Assembly (NCBI GenBank): GCA_964510205.1
Contig: CAZEBW010000016.1
Span: 1-56,674, forward strand
From: CAZEBW01 sp964510205
GTDB taxonomy: Bacteria; Chloroflexota; Anaerolineae; VGOG01
Direction: 5' to 3'
DNA length: 56,674 nt
The notes under the pieces were generated by a model, which had not been told where the DNA came from, did not search any database, and saw only the letters and a list, made by a program, of their open reading frames with translations. The translations under genes and the position numbers were made by a program. Shown here in pieces: positions 8,054-16,310 of this stretch. Every line of letters starts with the position of its first letter. The stretch's first letter is position 1.

Positions 8054-8569
8054 TCACCTCGGGGCGCGTTTCAACTGCGGCGGCAGCTCGACGCCGAAGC
8101 GTTCTTGCAGGAGCTCCATGTCTCGGAAGTCTTTCTCGGTTGGCGTGTAGCCGTGGGCATGGCAGAGCACCTGCGCCGTCGCTGACAGGCAATGGACACG
8201 TTTGCCCCCGACAACGCCCCGCCCGCTGAATCCCTCCGCCGGATAGATCCAGTCTTTGCCGTTTTCCATGCGGTAAATGCCGTTGCCGTCCTCATCGAAG
8301 ACGACGGCATGAACGTCCACCTCAAGCCCGGAGCCGTTGGCGAGGACGAACGAGTTGGGCGGCGAACCCTCCTTGATCGCGAATCCCCTTCGCCCCAAGG
8401 TCTCCCGCAGCTTTGGCGCGTCTGACACGCGCAGGATGAGGTCAACGTCTTCGTGCGGTCGCGTCTGCGTTTGGAGAAGCGCGTCCACGCCCCACCCACC
8501 ATCGAGCCACACCGCGATGGAGGCCTCGTCGAGCCAACGGAGCAACTCGACCAAAGCGGAGGACGTCAT
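8054..8569 (-). CDS. Lincosamide/aminoglycoside-type nucleotidyltransferase
   Basis: Small nucleotidyltransferase of the LnuA/2''-adenylyltransferase type, which adds a nucleotide to an antibiotic hydroxyl; here the substrate is unknown. The hallmark WLDGGWGVDALL followed by RPHEDVDL gives the Gly-rich segment and the two metal-binding acidic residues. The 171-residue length is near the family norm. The ATG at 8567-8569 places the motif 20 residues in, as in LnuA; the frame is open to an ATG at 8615-8617 that directly abuts the upstream methyltransferase stop, so a longer start is possible. A single gene does not prove resistance. Confidence 0.82.
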   Translation of the reverse strand: MTSSALVELLRWLDEASIAVWLDGGWGVDALLQTQTRPHEDVDLILRVSDAPKLRETLGRRGFAIKEGSPPNSFVLANGSGLEVDVHAVVFDEDGNGIYRMENGKDWIYPAEGFSGRGVVGGKRVHCLSATAQVLCHAHGYTPTEKDFRDMELLQERFGVELPPQLKRAPR

Positions 8570-8617
8570 TTCTGGCACGGCAATTGCCAACCTCCAGCGT
8601 CTGGCCCTCATCAACAT

Positions 8618-10030
8618 TCAATCGGAGGCCCGCTGTACGATTTCCCGCAAGCGCCCCTGCACGTCGGCCGGCAGCGGCTCCGGCTGGTGCTGGGATAAGA
8701 TCTCATCCACCCGCGCCGCCGCCCGCTGACCGAGGTCTTGGCCGCCGTGGGCCAGCCAGTCATCGTAGTTGTGACGTTCGATCAGGGTGGGATACCAGCG
8801 CTCGCGGAAGTGGGCCAGCGTGTGCGGACTGTCCATGAAGTGGCCGTCGGGGCCTACCTCGTCAATGACATCCAGGGCCAGCGTCTCGTCGCTGATCTCG
8901 ACTTCGGCCAGGGAGGTGCGAATCCAGCTCACCAGCTCATCGCAGATCACCAGTTGGGCCAGGGAACCGCTCAGCCCCGACTCCAGATAGCCCAGGTCGT
9001 GGATGAGGTGACTGCCAGCGAGGGCGTTGGTCATCAACGTCAGCGCGGCCTCGATGCCGGCCTGCTGATCCACCAGCTTCGATTCGGTGCATCCGCCGAG
9101 GGCGAACATGGGCAGATGGTTGAAATGGGCCAACTCCTGGGCGATGAATTGCTTTTCGGGCTCGACGTAGGAGCTAACCGAGGTGCGCATGTCCAGCGCG
9201 CTGGCGCCCCAGCCCGAGGTGATGAACGGTGCGCCGGGACGGTTCAGTTGCGAGAGCGCCAGCCCCGCCAGGCTGCCGGCGTTCCAGATGGCCATGTTGC
9301 CGGCCAGGGTGATGGGAGCCGTGGCCCCGCCGAGGGATACCGGGACGTAGGTGGCGGGCAGATGCCTCTCAGACAGGTACAGCAGCTTCTGCAGCGCCTC
9401 CTCGTTGTGCTGCAGGCCGTGAGTGACGTTGATGTAGCACGCGATCAAGGGCCTCGCTTGCAGCGCGTCGGCGCCGCCGACCACCGCCTTGGCCATCTCT
9501 ACCGCATCTACACAGCCCGCCAGATCGTGGGTGACGAAGATGAGCGGCTTGGTGGTGCGGTTGAGCATCACTTCCATCTGGTAGCGGTCGGCCACCATCT
9601 CGGGGACGTCCACTGGCAGGAACATGCTCATCACGAAGTCAATTTGGGGCAAGGCATCGCACAGGGTGACGCCTTCGACCACATCTTGCAGCACGGGCTT
9701 GCGCCGTTGGCCGCTGCGGTGATCCACGATGTTCAGGCAATCGGAGCCGGGGCCGAAGAAGGTGCGGTAGCCGCCGATGGATATGACAGGCTCGCCGTGG
9801 CGGTTGAACAGCGTCACCTCTCTCGGCGCGGTGTCGAGGGCCTTTTCCACCAAGCGGGAGGGGATGCGCACCCGATTGCCATCGGAGACACTGGCGCCGG
9901 CCCTGCGCAGCAGGTCAATGGCAGGCTGGTGATGCATCCGCACGCCGGTGCGCTCCAGGATCTCCACGCTGGCCCAGTGCAGCTTCTGGCATTGTTCGTT
10001 GGATAAACGTCGAAATCGTGTACCTTTCAT
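8618..10030 (-). CDS. MttB-family methyltransferase, non-pyrrolysine
   Basis: Member of the trimethylamine methyltransferase superfamily, which moves a methyl group from a methylamine or betaine onto a corrinoid protein. The 470-residue frame runs without a TAG codon, so it lacks the pyrrolysine of true MttB and belongs with the MtgB-like enzymes that demethylate quaternary amines such as glycine betaine or proline betaine. GAGGT precedes the ATG at 10028-10030. The proline racemase directly upstream makes proline betaine or a related imino acid betaine an attractive substrate, but that is inference. No corrinoid carrier protein or second methyltransferase is in the window. Confidence 0.87.
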   Translation of the reverse strand: MKGTRFRRLSNEQCQKLHWASVEILERTGVRMHHQPAIDLLRRAGASVSDGNRVRIPSRLVEKALDTAPREVTLFNRHGEPVISIGGYRTFFGPGSDCLNIVDHRSGQRRKPVLQDVVEGVTLCDALPQIDFVMSMFLPVDVPEMVADRYQMEVMLNRTTKPLIFVTHDLAGCVDAVEMAKAVVGGADALQARPLIACYINVTHGLQHNEEALQKLLYLSERHLPATYVPVSLGGATAPITLAGNMAIWNAGSLAGLALSQLNRPGAPFITSGWGASALDMRTSVSSYVEPEKQFIAQELAHFNHLPMFALGGCTESKLVDQQAGIEAALTLMTNALAGSHLIHDLGYLESGLSGSLAQLVICDELVSWIRTSLAEVEISDETLALDVIDEVGPDGHFMDSPHTLAHFRERWYPTLIERHNYDDWLAHGGQDLGQRAAARVDEILSQHQPEPLPADVQGRLREIVQRASD

Positions 10031-10044
10031 TTTGTTTACCTCAA

Positions 10045-10077
10045 AGACCCTTAGGGTTTCTAAAACCCTAAGGGTCT
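10045..10077. repeat. Perfect hairpin AGACCCTTAGGGTTT
   Basis: Two perfect 15-bp arms (10045-10059 and 10063-10077) with a three-base loop, between the racemase stop and the methyltransferase start. A relative with arms AGACCCTAAAGGTTT lies at 38281-38383. It could act as an intra-operon stabilising hairpin; there is no T-run after it on the minus strand. Confidence 0.75.
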
Positions 10078-10088
10078 CCTCCTCTCTT

Positions 10089-11171
10089 TTAGATCAAGAA
10101 TCCTTCGGGGAAAGGGTCGTCCGGGGTGAGCACGAAGCGGTGCAGGCCGGTGACGTGGGCCGTGCCTCGGATTTCGGGCACGATGGCCGATAAGCCTTGT
10201 CCTGAGCTTGTCGAAGGGCCATTGACGGTCGTTTCGCGCACGATCCGCCCCTCGAAGGTCGTGCCCAGCAGGCCCTGGTTGACAAAGGTCTGTCCCACGG
10301 CCAGCTCGCCCCGCCGGTGGAGCAGGGCCATCTTGGCCGAGGTGCCGGTGCCGCACGGCGAGCGGTCCACGTGCCCTTCTCCCAGGATCACGAAATTCTT
10401 GCCCCGCGCCTGGGGGTGGCCGCTGGGGTCGTAGAATTCGGTGACGTCAATGGTGTTGATGTAGGGGCGCGTGGGATGCTGGACATCCAGTTGCTGGTTG
10501 CCGGCCTCGATGGCCGCCATCCCCCAGCGGGCCAACTGGGGCGCGTTGTGCGGCGTTAGATCCAACCCAATCTGGTCGGCGGAGATCATGACGAAGAACC
10601 CGCCGGCGAAAGAGACGTCCACGGTGATGCGGCCCAATTCGGGCACCTCCAGGGGTTGATCCAGTAGGTAGGCAAAGGCCGATTCCAACTGGATGGCCAC
10701 CGACTCGACGCGCCGGCGCCCCTCGGCCAACTCCCGCACGCGAGCGCGGGCGCGGATCGGGCCGGAGGGGGAATCCACCACCACAGTGGTTTCCCCCTCA
10801 TGAGCTTCCAGCCAGCCCATCTCGATGAAGGCGGTGACCGCGCCGATGATGCCGTGCCCGCACATGTAGGGATAGCGGCCAGCGTCCATGAACACGATGC
10901 CGAAGCCGCCTCCCTCTGAAAGCGGGCCGCCGCTGACCGGCTCGGTGAGGATGCCGGCGAACATGTCCCGATGGCCGCGCGGCTCCTGGGTGAGCAGCAG
11001 GCGCACGTAGTCCAGGTTTTCGCTGATGTGCCGCCGCTTGTCGTTGATGGTCTCCCCTGGAATGGGCGGCAAGCCGCCGATGACCAGGCGCATCGGCTCG
11101 CCAGCGGCGTGCAGGTCCAGCGTGGTGAGCTGATTTTCGAATTGGGAGAATGTTTTGGTGTCTAGTTGCAT
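10089..11171 (-). CDS. Proline racemase family protein
   Basis: Cofactor-independent racemase or epimerase of proline or 4-hydroxyproline. Both catalytic cysteines are present: MCGHG (Cys about 104) and SPCGTGTSA (Cys about 273). That pattern fits a racemase/epimerase and argues against the trans-3-hydroxyproline dehydratase branch, where the first Cys is replaced. Length 360 is slightly above normal because a repeat-coded loop (GPSTSSGQGLS, about 319-329) has been inserted before the conserved IVPEIRG segment. AGAGGA precedes the ATG at 11169-11171. It is the first gene after the Liv1 transporter and precedes the MttB-like gene, suggesting joint imino-acid use. Confidence 0.9.
   Translation of the reverse strand: MQLDTKTFSQFENQLTTLDLHAAGEPMRLVIGGLPPIPGETINDKRRHISENLDYVRLLLTQEPRGHRDMFAGILTEPVSGGPLSEGGGFGIVFMDAGRYPYMCGHGIIGAVTAFIEMGWLEAHEGETTVVVDSPSGPIRARARVRELAEGRRRVESVAIQLESAFAYLLDQPLEVPELGRITVDVSFAGGFFVMISADQIGLDLTPHNAPQLARWGMAAIEAGNQQLDVQHPTRPYINTIDVTEFYDPSGHPQARGKNFVILGEGHVDRSPCGTGTSAKMALLHRRGELAVGQTFVNQGLLGTTFEGRIVRETTVNGPSTSSGQGLSAIVPEIRGTAHVTGLHRFVLTPDDPFPEGFLI
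10193..10219. repeat. CTTGTCCTGAGCTTGTCGAAGG repeat inside a CDS
   Basis: A copy of the dispersed bacterial repeat containing CCTGAGCTTGTCGAAGG, inserted in frame in the proline racemase and read as PSTSSGQ. A relative is found in the tail of the LivM2 gene near 22980-23010, where it is read as ALSKVEG. Confidence 0.75.
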
Positions 11172-11220
11172 CCGTCCTCTGCCCCCATCCTTCGAGAGGT
11201 AAGGAGCACGTCTAGCGCCG

Positions 11221-11310
11221 GCCGAGTAGGAGCAAGGCGACGTATCGAGGCCAAGCGGTGATCCGTAGAGCCGCTCGCTTGATTTCGATACGCTTTGCTA
11301 CTCAATCGGC
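11221..11310. repeat. Inverted repeat with GTATCGA arms
   Basis: Imperfect arms of about 35 bp: left begins GCCGAGTAGGAGCAAGGCG and right ends TTTGCTACTCAATCGGC, with CGTATCGA and TCGATACG facing each other. It fills the gap between the Liv1 ATPase stop and the racemase start. It resembles a widespread repeat containing GTATCGA and TACTCAA words; no coding potential is seen. Confidence 0.65.
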
Positions 11311-11347
11311 GCTCGCTCGCTCCCCAATGTTCGCGTATGCTCCATCC

Positions 11348-12046
11348 TCACAACCACAGGGCCTTCTTCAGATCGTCGAACTCCTCTCGCGGCCCCTCGT
11401 GGCGGTTGCGGCCTAGCTCCAACACGTAGACGTAATCGGAGATGCTGATGGCCTGGCGGATGTTCTGGTCCACCAGCAAGATGGTGATCCCTTCGTCTTT
11501 CAGTTGGATCAGTAGATCGTACACCTCTCGCGCCAGCATGATGGCCAGCCCGGCCGTGGGCTCGTCCACCAAGATCAGCTTGGGATCGGTCATCAACACG
11601 CGGCCGACCTCCACCATGCGCTGCATACCGCCGGACAGTTCGCCCGCCGGCGAGCGGCGCCGTTCCCGCAGGATGGGAAAGCGCTGGTAGTTGGCCTCCA
11701 GCTTCTGCTGGATGCGAGCCGTGTCGCGCCGAAATGACCAGGCTCCCAGCTCCAGATTCTCCTCCACGGTCATCTCTGGGAACACGCTCTGGTGCTGGGG
11801 AATGTAGGAGATGCCCAGGTGCACCAGGTGGTGCGGGGGCGTGCCGGCGATGTCTTGGTCGGCGAAGAGCACCTCGCCCTGCTGGGGCTTGACGAAGCCG
11901 AAGATGGATTTCAGCAAAGTGGATTTGCCCACGCCGTTAGGTCCCAGCACGGCGGTGATCTGCGCCTGGCGAGCACGCAGGGAAACGCCCTGCAGGATGT
12001 TCAGGTCCTTGTAGTAGCCGACGTGCAGGTCGTTGATCTCAAGCAT
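11348..12046 (-). CDS. livF: Branched-chain amino acid-type ABC transporter ATPase LivF (system 1)
   Basis: One of the two cytoplasmic ATPases of the first Liv-type importer. The 232-residue protein has Walker A GPNGVGKST (about 35-43), the signature LSGGMQ (137-142) and Walker B ILVDEP (158-163); length and sequence fit LivF. AAAGGAGG precedes the ATG at 12044-12046. It overlaps the end of livG by eight bases. The gene order J-H-M-G-F is the classical one. The substrate is not readable from the ATPase; the neighbouring racemase and methyltransferase hint at imino acids or betaines. Confidence 0.93.
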   Translation of the reverse strand: MLEINDLHVGYYKDLNILQGVSLRARQAQITAVLGPNGVGKSTLLKSIFGFVKPQQGEVLFADQDIAGTPPHHLVHLGISYIPQHQSVFPEMTVEENLELGAWSFRRDTARIQQKLEANYQRFPILRERRRSPAGELSGGMQRMVEVGRVLMTDPKLILVDEPTAGLAIMLAREVYDLLIQLKDEGITILLVDQNIRQAISISDYVYVLELGRNRHEGPREEFDDLKKALWL

Positions 12047-12785
12047 CTTCGGCCTCCTTTAGCGTAGCGGCCTCCTCTCCCAGATAGGCTTCGATGACGG
12101 CTTCGTCGTATTTTACCACCTCCGGATCGCCGTCGGCGATGACGTTGCCGTAGTTCAGCACCACCAGGCGCTGGCTGAGGGTGAAGATGGAGCTCATGTC
12201 GTGGCTGATGATGATGAACGCCTTGCCCTGGCCGTGGAGGGTGGTGATGTACTCGAAGATGGTTTCCATCAGTTTGGGGTGAACGCCGGCGAAAGGCTCG
12301 TCCAGCAGGAGCAAAGCGGGATCGGTCATCAACAACTGTCCCAATTCGAGGAGCTTTTGCTGGCCCCCCGACAGGCTGCGGGCGTAGTCGTTCCGCAGGT
12401 GATCCATGGTGAGGAAGTCGAGCACCTCCCGCGCCCGTTTCTCCCAGGCCCGGCGCCCTTTTTCGGGATGGAGAGCCAGGGCGGGCACCAGCAAGTTCTC
12501 CATCACCGTCATGCGGCGGAAGGCGCGCGTCACCTGAAAAGTACGCCCGATGCCGCGCTTCACCACCTCGTTGGGCTTGAGATAGCCGATGCTCTCACCG
12601 TTGAAAACGATGTCCCCTGCATTGGGCTGGTAAATGCCGCCGATGGTGTTGACCAGCGTCGTCTTCCCCGACCCGTTGGGGCCGATTAGGCCGACGAGCT
12701 CGTTGCCGGAGAGCTTCAGCGACATGCCATCCAGGGCCTGGATGCCGCCAAAATTCTTTTTCAGGTTTTGAATCTCAAGCTTCAT
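12039..12785 (-). CDS. livG: Liv-type ABC transporter ATPase LivG (system 1)
   Basis: Second ATPase of system 1, 248 residues. Walker A GPNGSGKTT (35-43), signature LSGGQQKLLELG and Walker B LLLLDEPFAGV are intact, and the C-terminal IEAYLGEE stretch is typical of LivG. It pairs with LivF as a heterodimer under the LivH/LivM membrane pair. The ATG at 12783-12785 has GGGAGG upstream and overlaps the end of livM by 11 bases. It is similar in layout to the LivG of system 2 (22156-22941), so the two transporters are paralogous. Confidence 0.93.
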   Translation of the reverse strand: MKLEIQNLKKNFGGIQALDGMSLKLSGNELVGLIGPNGSGKTTLVNTIGGIYQPNAGDIVFNGESIGYLKPNEVVKRGIGRTFQVTRAFRRMTVMENLLVPALALHPEKGRRAWEKRAREVLDFLTMDHLRNDYARSLSGGQQKLLELGQLLMTDPALLLLDEPFAGVHPKLMETIFEYITTLHGQGKAFIIISHDMSSIFTLSQRLVVLNYGNVIADGDPEVVKYDEAVIEAYLGEEAATLKEAEDA

Positions 12786-13752
12786 TTGTGGCCTCCCTTC
12801 GCAACTCCGCGCGGGGTCCCATGCCGGATAAGCGCTGGAAAAGAGGTGCCAACAGGCCGTTGCGCGCGAAGCGCAGGGTCACAACCAGCAGCGCGCCGAA
12901 GATGACCAGCCGCCAGGCTCCAAACTCCCGCAGCGCCTCCAGACCGACCTGGAGAATCATCCCGCCGAGGGCGGCGGCGAGCAGGCTTTCCACGCCGCCG
13001 ATGATGGCCATGGCGATGACCAGGCCCATCTGGGGGATGATCATGATGTTGGGAGTCATGATGGTGATGTAGTGGGCGAAGAACGTCCCCGCCAGGCCGG
13101 CGATCATGCTGGTGATGACGAACGTCAGCACCTTGTAGCGCACCACGTCCACGCCTCGAGCGGCGGCGGCCTCTTCATCCTCCCGAACGGCGCGCAGGAA
13201 CAGCCCCACGCGGGAGTTAGCCAGCCAGTACATGAAGATCAGGCAAGCCACCAGGACGGCAAACATGGTGTAGTAGTATGGGACGCGGGATATTACGGTC
13301 TCGCCGAAGAGAGGCGCCACGTGTAATCCCTGATCTCCGCGGGTGATGTCAAACTCGCCCAACAGCAACCTGCGCAGGATCTCGGAGAAGGCGATGGTGA
13401 ACAGCGCTAAGTAGGATGCTTTGAACCGCAGGCACAGTGCGCCGATGGCCCAGCCCGTCAGTCCGGCCGCCAGCGTGCCCAGCAGAATGCCGGGCAGCGG
13501 GGGCACATTCAGGAACCGGCCCAGCAGGCCGGACGTGTAGCCGCCGATGGCCATGAAGGCCATGTGTCCGAACGAGAACTGGCCTGCGTAGCCGGCCAGC
13601 AGCGACCAACTGGAAGACAGAATGGCGTAGAAGTAGGCGATGATCAGCACGTGCAGCCAGTAGCTTTGCAAGAACAGGGGGGCGGCGAGCGCGATGGCCA
13701 GCGCCGCCAGCCCCAGGGCCAAGGTGGGACGATTAACCGTAGGCATGGTCAT
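12775..13752 (-). CDS. livM: Liv-type ABC transporter permease LivM (system 1)
   Basis: Inner-membrane permease of 325 residues with about eight to ten hydrophobic segments and the LivM core (SFGHMAFMAIGGYTSG near residue 60, followed by a late REDEEAAAARGVDV coupling-helix motif that contacts the ATPases). The ATG at 13750-13752 is chosen because GGGAGG lies eight bases upstream and its first base pairs overlap the LivH stop (ATGA); the longer frame to 13779 runs into livH. It forms the translocation path with LivH. Confidence 0.92.
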   Translation of the reverse strand: MTMPTVNRPTLALGLAALAIALAAPLFLQSYWLHVLIIAYFYAILSSSWSLLAGYAGQFSFGHMAFMAIGGYTSGLLGRFLNVPPLPGILLGTLAAGLTGWAIGALCLRFKASYLALFTIAFSEILRRLLLGEFDITRGDQGLHVAPLFGETVISRVPYYYTMFAVLVACLIFMYWLANSRVGLFLRAVREDEEAAAARGVDVVRYKVLTFVITSMIAGLAGTFFAHYITIMTPNIMIIPQMGLVIAMAIIGGVESLLAAALGGMILQVGLEALREFGAWRLVIFGALLVVTLRFARNGLLAPLFQRLSGMGPRAELRREATNEA

Positions 13753-14645
13753 GTCTCTTTCCTCCCGAAAAGTCCCCACGGCCTGAACAGCAGCACCAGC
13801 GCGAAGATGAGGAGGCCGAAGACCGTTTTGTAGTTGAGCGCGCGGCTGGGGTCGGGGAAGTACCCCGCGCCCAGGCTCTCCACCAGGCCGATCAAGATGC
13901 CGCCCAGGATGCTGCCCTGAATCGAGCCCATCCCGCCCAGCACGATGATCACGTAGGAGCGGATGGAGGGCACGGCGCCGACGTCGGGCGTCACCGAGAA
14001 GCTCGGCGCCAGCAGAGCGCCGGCCACGGCCGCCAGTCCCGCGCCGAGGGCGAAGGCGATGCTGTTCATGCTCAAGGAATTGATGCCCACCACGGCGGCG
14101 GCCTCTTTGTCCTGGCTCACGGCCCGCAGCGCCTTGCCTATCCAGGTTCTGTTAATCACCAGCAGCAGCAGACCGAGCAAGGCCAGCGAGAGGACGCAGG
14201 CCGTGAGGCGATCCGCGCTGACGCGCACGATGCCTCCCAGGTTCACTGTGCCTTTGAAGAACGAAGCTGGGCGGTGGGGATAGGGGCCGAAGGCGGCCAA
14301 AGCCAGGTTCAGCAGAAAGAAGGACAGTCCAAAGGTGACCAGAACGGCGTATTCATCGGGTCGCTCGATGCGGTCCTGATGGATCGGGCGCAGGAAGATG
14401 AGCTCAAAGACCAGTCCGATCAGAGCCGTGATCAGACCGGCCAGGGGCACGGCCAACAGCGGATGTAGGCCGGTGAAGGCATTGAGGATGAAATAGGAGG
14501 CGTAGCCCCCCAGCATGTAGAACTCGCCGTGGGCGAAGTTAATGACTCTGAGGATAGAAAAGATCAACGTCAACCCCAGCGCCATCAGCGCGTAGATCAC
14601 CCCCATGATCAGTCCGGTCGTACATAGGGATGCAAAGTATTCCAT
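13749..14645 (-). CDS. livH: Liv-type ABC transporter permease LivH (system 1)
   Basis: Inner-membrane permease of 298 residues, seven to eight hydrophobic segments, with the family start (MGVIYALMALGLTLIFSILRVINFAHGEFYMLG, here residues about 13-45) and the coupling motif VSQDKEAAAVVGIN. The ATG at 14643-14645 follows GGAGGAG; the earlier ATG at 14663 has no site. It overlaps livM by four bases. In contrast to the LivH of system 2 it has no N-terminal extension. Confidence 0.93.
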   Translation of the reverse strand: MEYFASLCTTGLIMGVIYALMALGLTLIFSILRVINFAHGEFYMLGGYASYFILNAFTGLHPLLAVPLAGLITALIGLVFELIFLRPIHQDRIERPDEYAVLVTFGLSFFLLNLALAAFGPYPHRPASFFKGTVNLGGIVRVSADRLTACVLSLALLGLLLLVINRTWIGKALRAVSQDKEAAAVVGINSLSMNSIAFALGAGLAAVAGALLAPSFSVTPDVGAVPSIRSYVIIVLGGMGSIQGSILGGILIGLVESLGAGYFPDPSRALNYKTVFGLLIFALVLLFRPWGLFGRKET

Positions 14646-14663
14646 TGGGGTCTCCTCCGTCAA

Positions 14664-14750
14664 TCAAGACAGGGAGAGGGGGAGAGGGGGAGACAGGAAG
14701 AAACTCCCTGTCTCTCCATCCCCTTGTCTCCCTGTCTCCTTGTCTGGCCG
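14664..14750. repeat. Palindrome of GGGGGAGA / CTCCCTGTCT units
   Basis: Purine arm of 8-nt units (GGGAGAGG) and pyrimidine arm (TCCCTGTCTC) that pair to a long hairpin between the binding-protein stop (14751) and the livH start. On the transcript it could slow RNA decay or reduce read-through, lowering permease relative to binding-protein output, as is usual in such operons. Confidence 0.75.
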
Positions 14751-16118
14751 TTACGGTGAGGTGTACAGCGGGCCGGTGGCGCGCTCGGTCGGGAAGACGA
14801 CGTTGGCGTCACCAGCGGACTGGTTTACCTCTGTATACTGTATGATGTACGTGTTCGGCGTTGGCCACTGATGCCACATCCAGGCTGGCACACCATCCGG
14901 TACGGGGTTGTCTGAGGTGTACTCAAACCAGAAGTCGCCCATCGCGCCCGTGTACTCGATGTTCTCCAGCGCCTCGATGATGGTGTCAGGGTCGGTGGAG
15001 CCAGCCAGCTTGATGCCTTCTAGCAGAATGTAAGTGGCGTCGTAGGCCGCCATGGCCGATCCGCCAGGCATATGGCCGTAGCGCTCCTCGAAGCCGGTCA
15101 TGAAGGCCTCGGTCTTCTCGTTCCAGAGCGCCTCTGGCAGGCCGACGTAGGTGAAGAAGACGTACTGCCCACAGTCGCCCACGTTCTCCCAGAACTCTGG
15201 ATACTGCGCGTCCACACTGGCGTAGTAGGCGGTCTCGGCTGTTGGCGCCAGCCCCAGATCGCAGGCCTGACGCGCCATGCGGGCGTTTCCGATGCCGGTG
15301 ATGACGCCGGCCAGCATGTCGGGCGGGTCCTGCGCGATGCGCTGCAAGATGGGGGTGAAGTCTTCCGTTGCGGGGTCGGCGAAGATGGTCTGGACATCGG
15401 TGATGCCCATTTCCGCCAACTGATTTGTCCATTCTTCGCTCTGCAGGCGGCCGTAGTCTGTGTCCTCGACCACGAAGACGATCTTCTCCCAGCCCACTTC
15501 CTTGATGTAGTTGGTGGCGATGCTGCTGTAGAACTCGATGGAGGGCGCGATGCGGAAGACCTCCATATAGCCACTTCCCGTGACCTCATCGGCCCAGGGC
15601 TCGGCGAAGACGACGGGCACGTGATACTTGTGGGCCACTTCCGCCTCGGTCAGGCCCACGCCGCTGTGGTACTCGCCCGTGAGGCCGACCACGTTATTCT
15701 GCGTGATCAGACGCTCGGTGACGGCTGTGCCGCGCTCTGGCAGACCCTCGGTGTCTCCGAAGATCAGCTCGACCTGCTTGCCGAGCACGCCGCCGGCGTC
15801 GTTGATCTCGTCCACGGCCATTTCGCAGGCTTGCCGCATCTCCGTGCCGGCCTGGTAAGCGCCGGGGGCCGACAGCGGGCCAAACCCGCCGATCAGGATG
15901 GTTTCGGCCTCAGCCGCGGGGGCGGGTGTGGCAGTGACAACGACCTCTACTTCCTTCTCGACCACCTTCTCCTTCTCCACCTCGACGGTGACCGGAACTT
16001 CTTTCTCGACGATGACCTCTTTCTCGATCACCTCGGGGGTGGGCGCGGCGCAGGCGGCGACGAGGGAAGTCAAGACGAGCACGGTGGCCAGCAGTCCAAA
16101 GATTTTCTTGCCGTTCAT
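14751..16118 (-). CDS. livJ: Liv-type ABC transporter substrate-binding lipoprotein (system 1)
   Basis: Membrane-anchored binding protein, 455 residues. A signal peptide ends in the lipobox LVAAC (Cys about 23), so the mature protein is a lipoprotein. A charged Glu/Val/Lys linker of about 45 residues, common in Chloroflexota lipoproteins, leads to a type I periplasmic binding fold (starting ILIGGFGPLSAPG), which matches leucine/amide-binding proteins. GGAGGAG precedes the ATG at 16116-16118. It is the first gene of system 1, downstream of the GntR gene; its leader shares a mini-ORF and hairpin with that of the second system. Confidence 0.93.
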   Translation of the reverse strand: MNGKKIFGLLATVLVLTSLVAACAAPTPEVIEKEVIVEKEVPVTVEVEKEKVVEKEVEVVVTATPAPAAEAETILIGGFGPLSAPGAYQAGTEMRQACEMAVDEINDAGGVLGKQVELIFGDTEGLPERGTAVTERLITQNNVVGLTGEYHSGVGLTEAEVAHKYHVPVVFAEPWADEVTGSGYMEVFRIAPSIEFYSSIATNYIKEVGWEKIVFVVEDTDYGRLQSEEWTNQLAEMGITDVQTIFADPATEDFTPILQRIAQDPPDMLAGVITGIGNARMARQACDLGLAPTAETAYYASVDAQYPEFWENVGDCGQYVFFTYVGLPEALWNEKTEAFMTGFEERYGHMPGGSAMAAYDATYILLEGIKLAGSTDPDTIIEALENIEYTGAMGDFWFEYTSDNPVPDGVPAWMWHQWPTPNTYIIQYTEVNQSAGDANVVFPTERATGPLYTSP

Positions 16119-16144
16119 TTGTTTTTTCTCCTCCTATTCAGTGT

Positions 16145-16215
16145 AGGGTTAGCGCTGTTGCACGGTTGCAGCAGCTTGTTCGGATAAATTGGCTTCACTG
16201 CATACACGCCCTCCT
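16145..16215 (-). promoter_or_regulatory. Leader of livJ1 with two-codon mini-ORF and hairpin
   Basis: On the transcript, a strong AAAGGAGG is followed by ATG-CAG-TGA (16195-16203), a mini-ORF of two codons, and then by a hairpin formed by GCTGCTGCA and TGCAACAGC arms, about 80 bases before the real start. The leader of the second binding protein (28381-28455) has the same order of elements, so it is likely functional. Confidence 0.55.
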
Positions 16216-16238
16216 TTCTATTTCTACGGGCTGATCAG

Positions 16239-16283
16239 AAGGGGATCGCTTCGTCGCAAAACCCGCTCCTCGCGATGACACAG
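16239..16283. repeat. Partial TCATTGCGAG-family repeat
   Basis: One half of the repeat family: GGGGATCGCTTCGTCGC then ACCCGCTCCTCGCGATGACA. It shows the uninterrupted GC-TTCG junction that carries an 18-nt insertion at 17307-17324. It lies between the GntR stop and the livJ1 leader. Confidence 0.75.
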
Positions 16284-16310
16284 CCTGAGCAGTTACGGTG
16301 AAGTTGATGA

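Noticed and set aside
8618..10030. Pyrrolysine-containing MttB
   Set aside because: The frame has no internal TAG codon and the protein is complete at 470 residues, so it belongs with the non-pyrrolysine branch.
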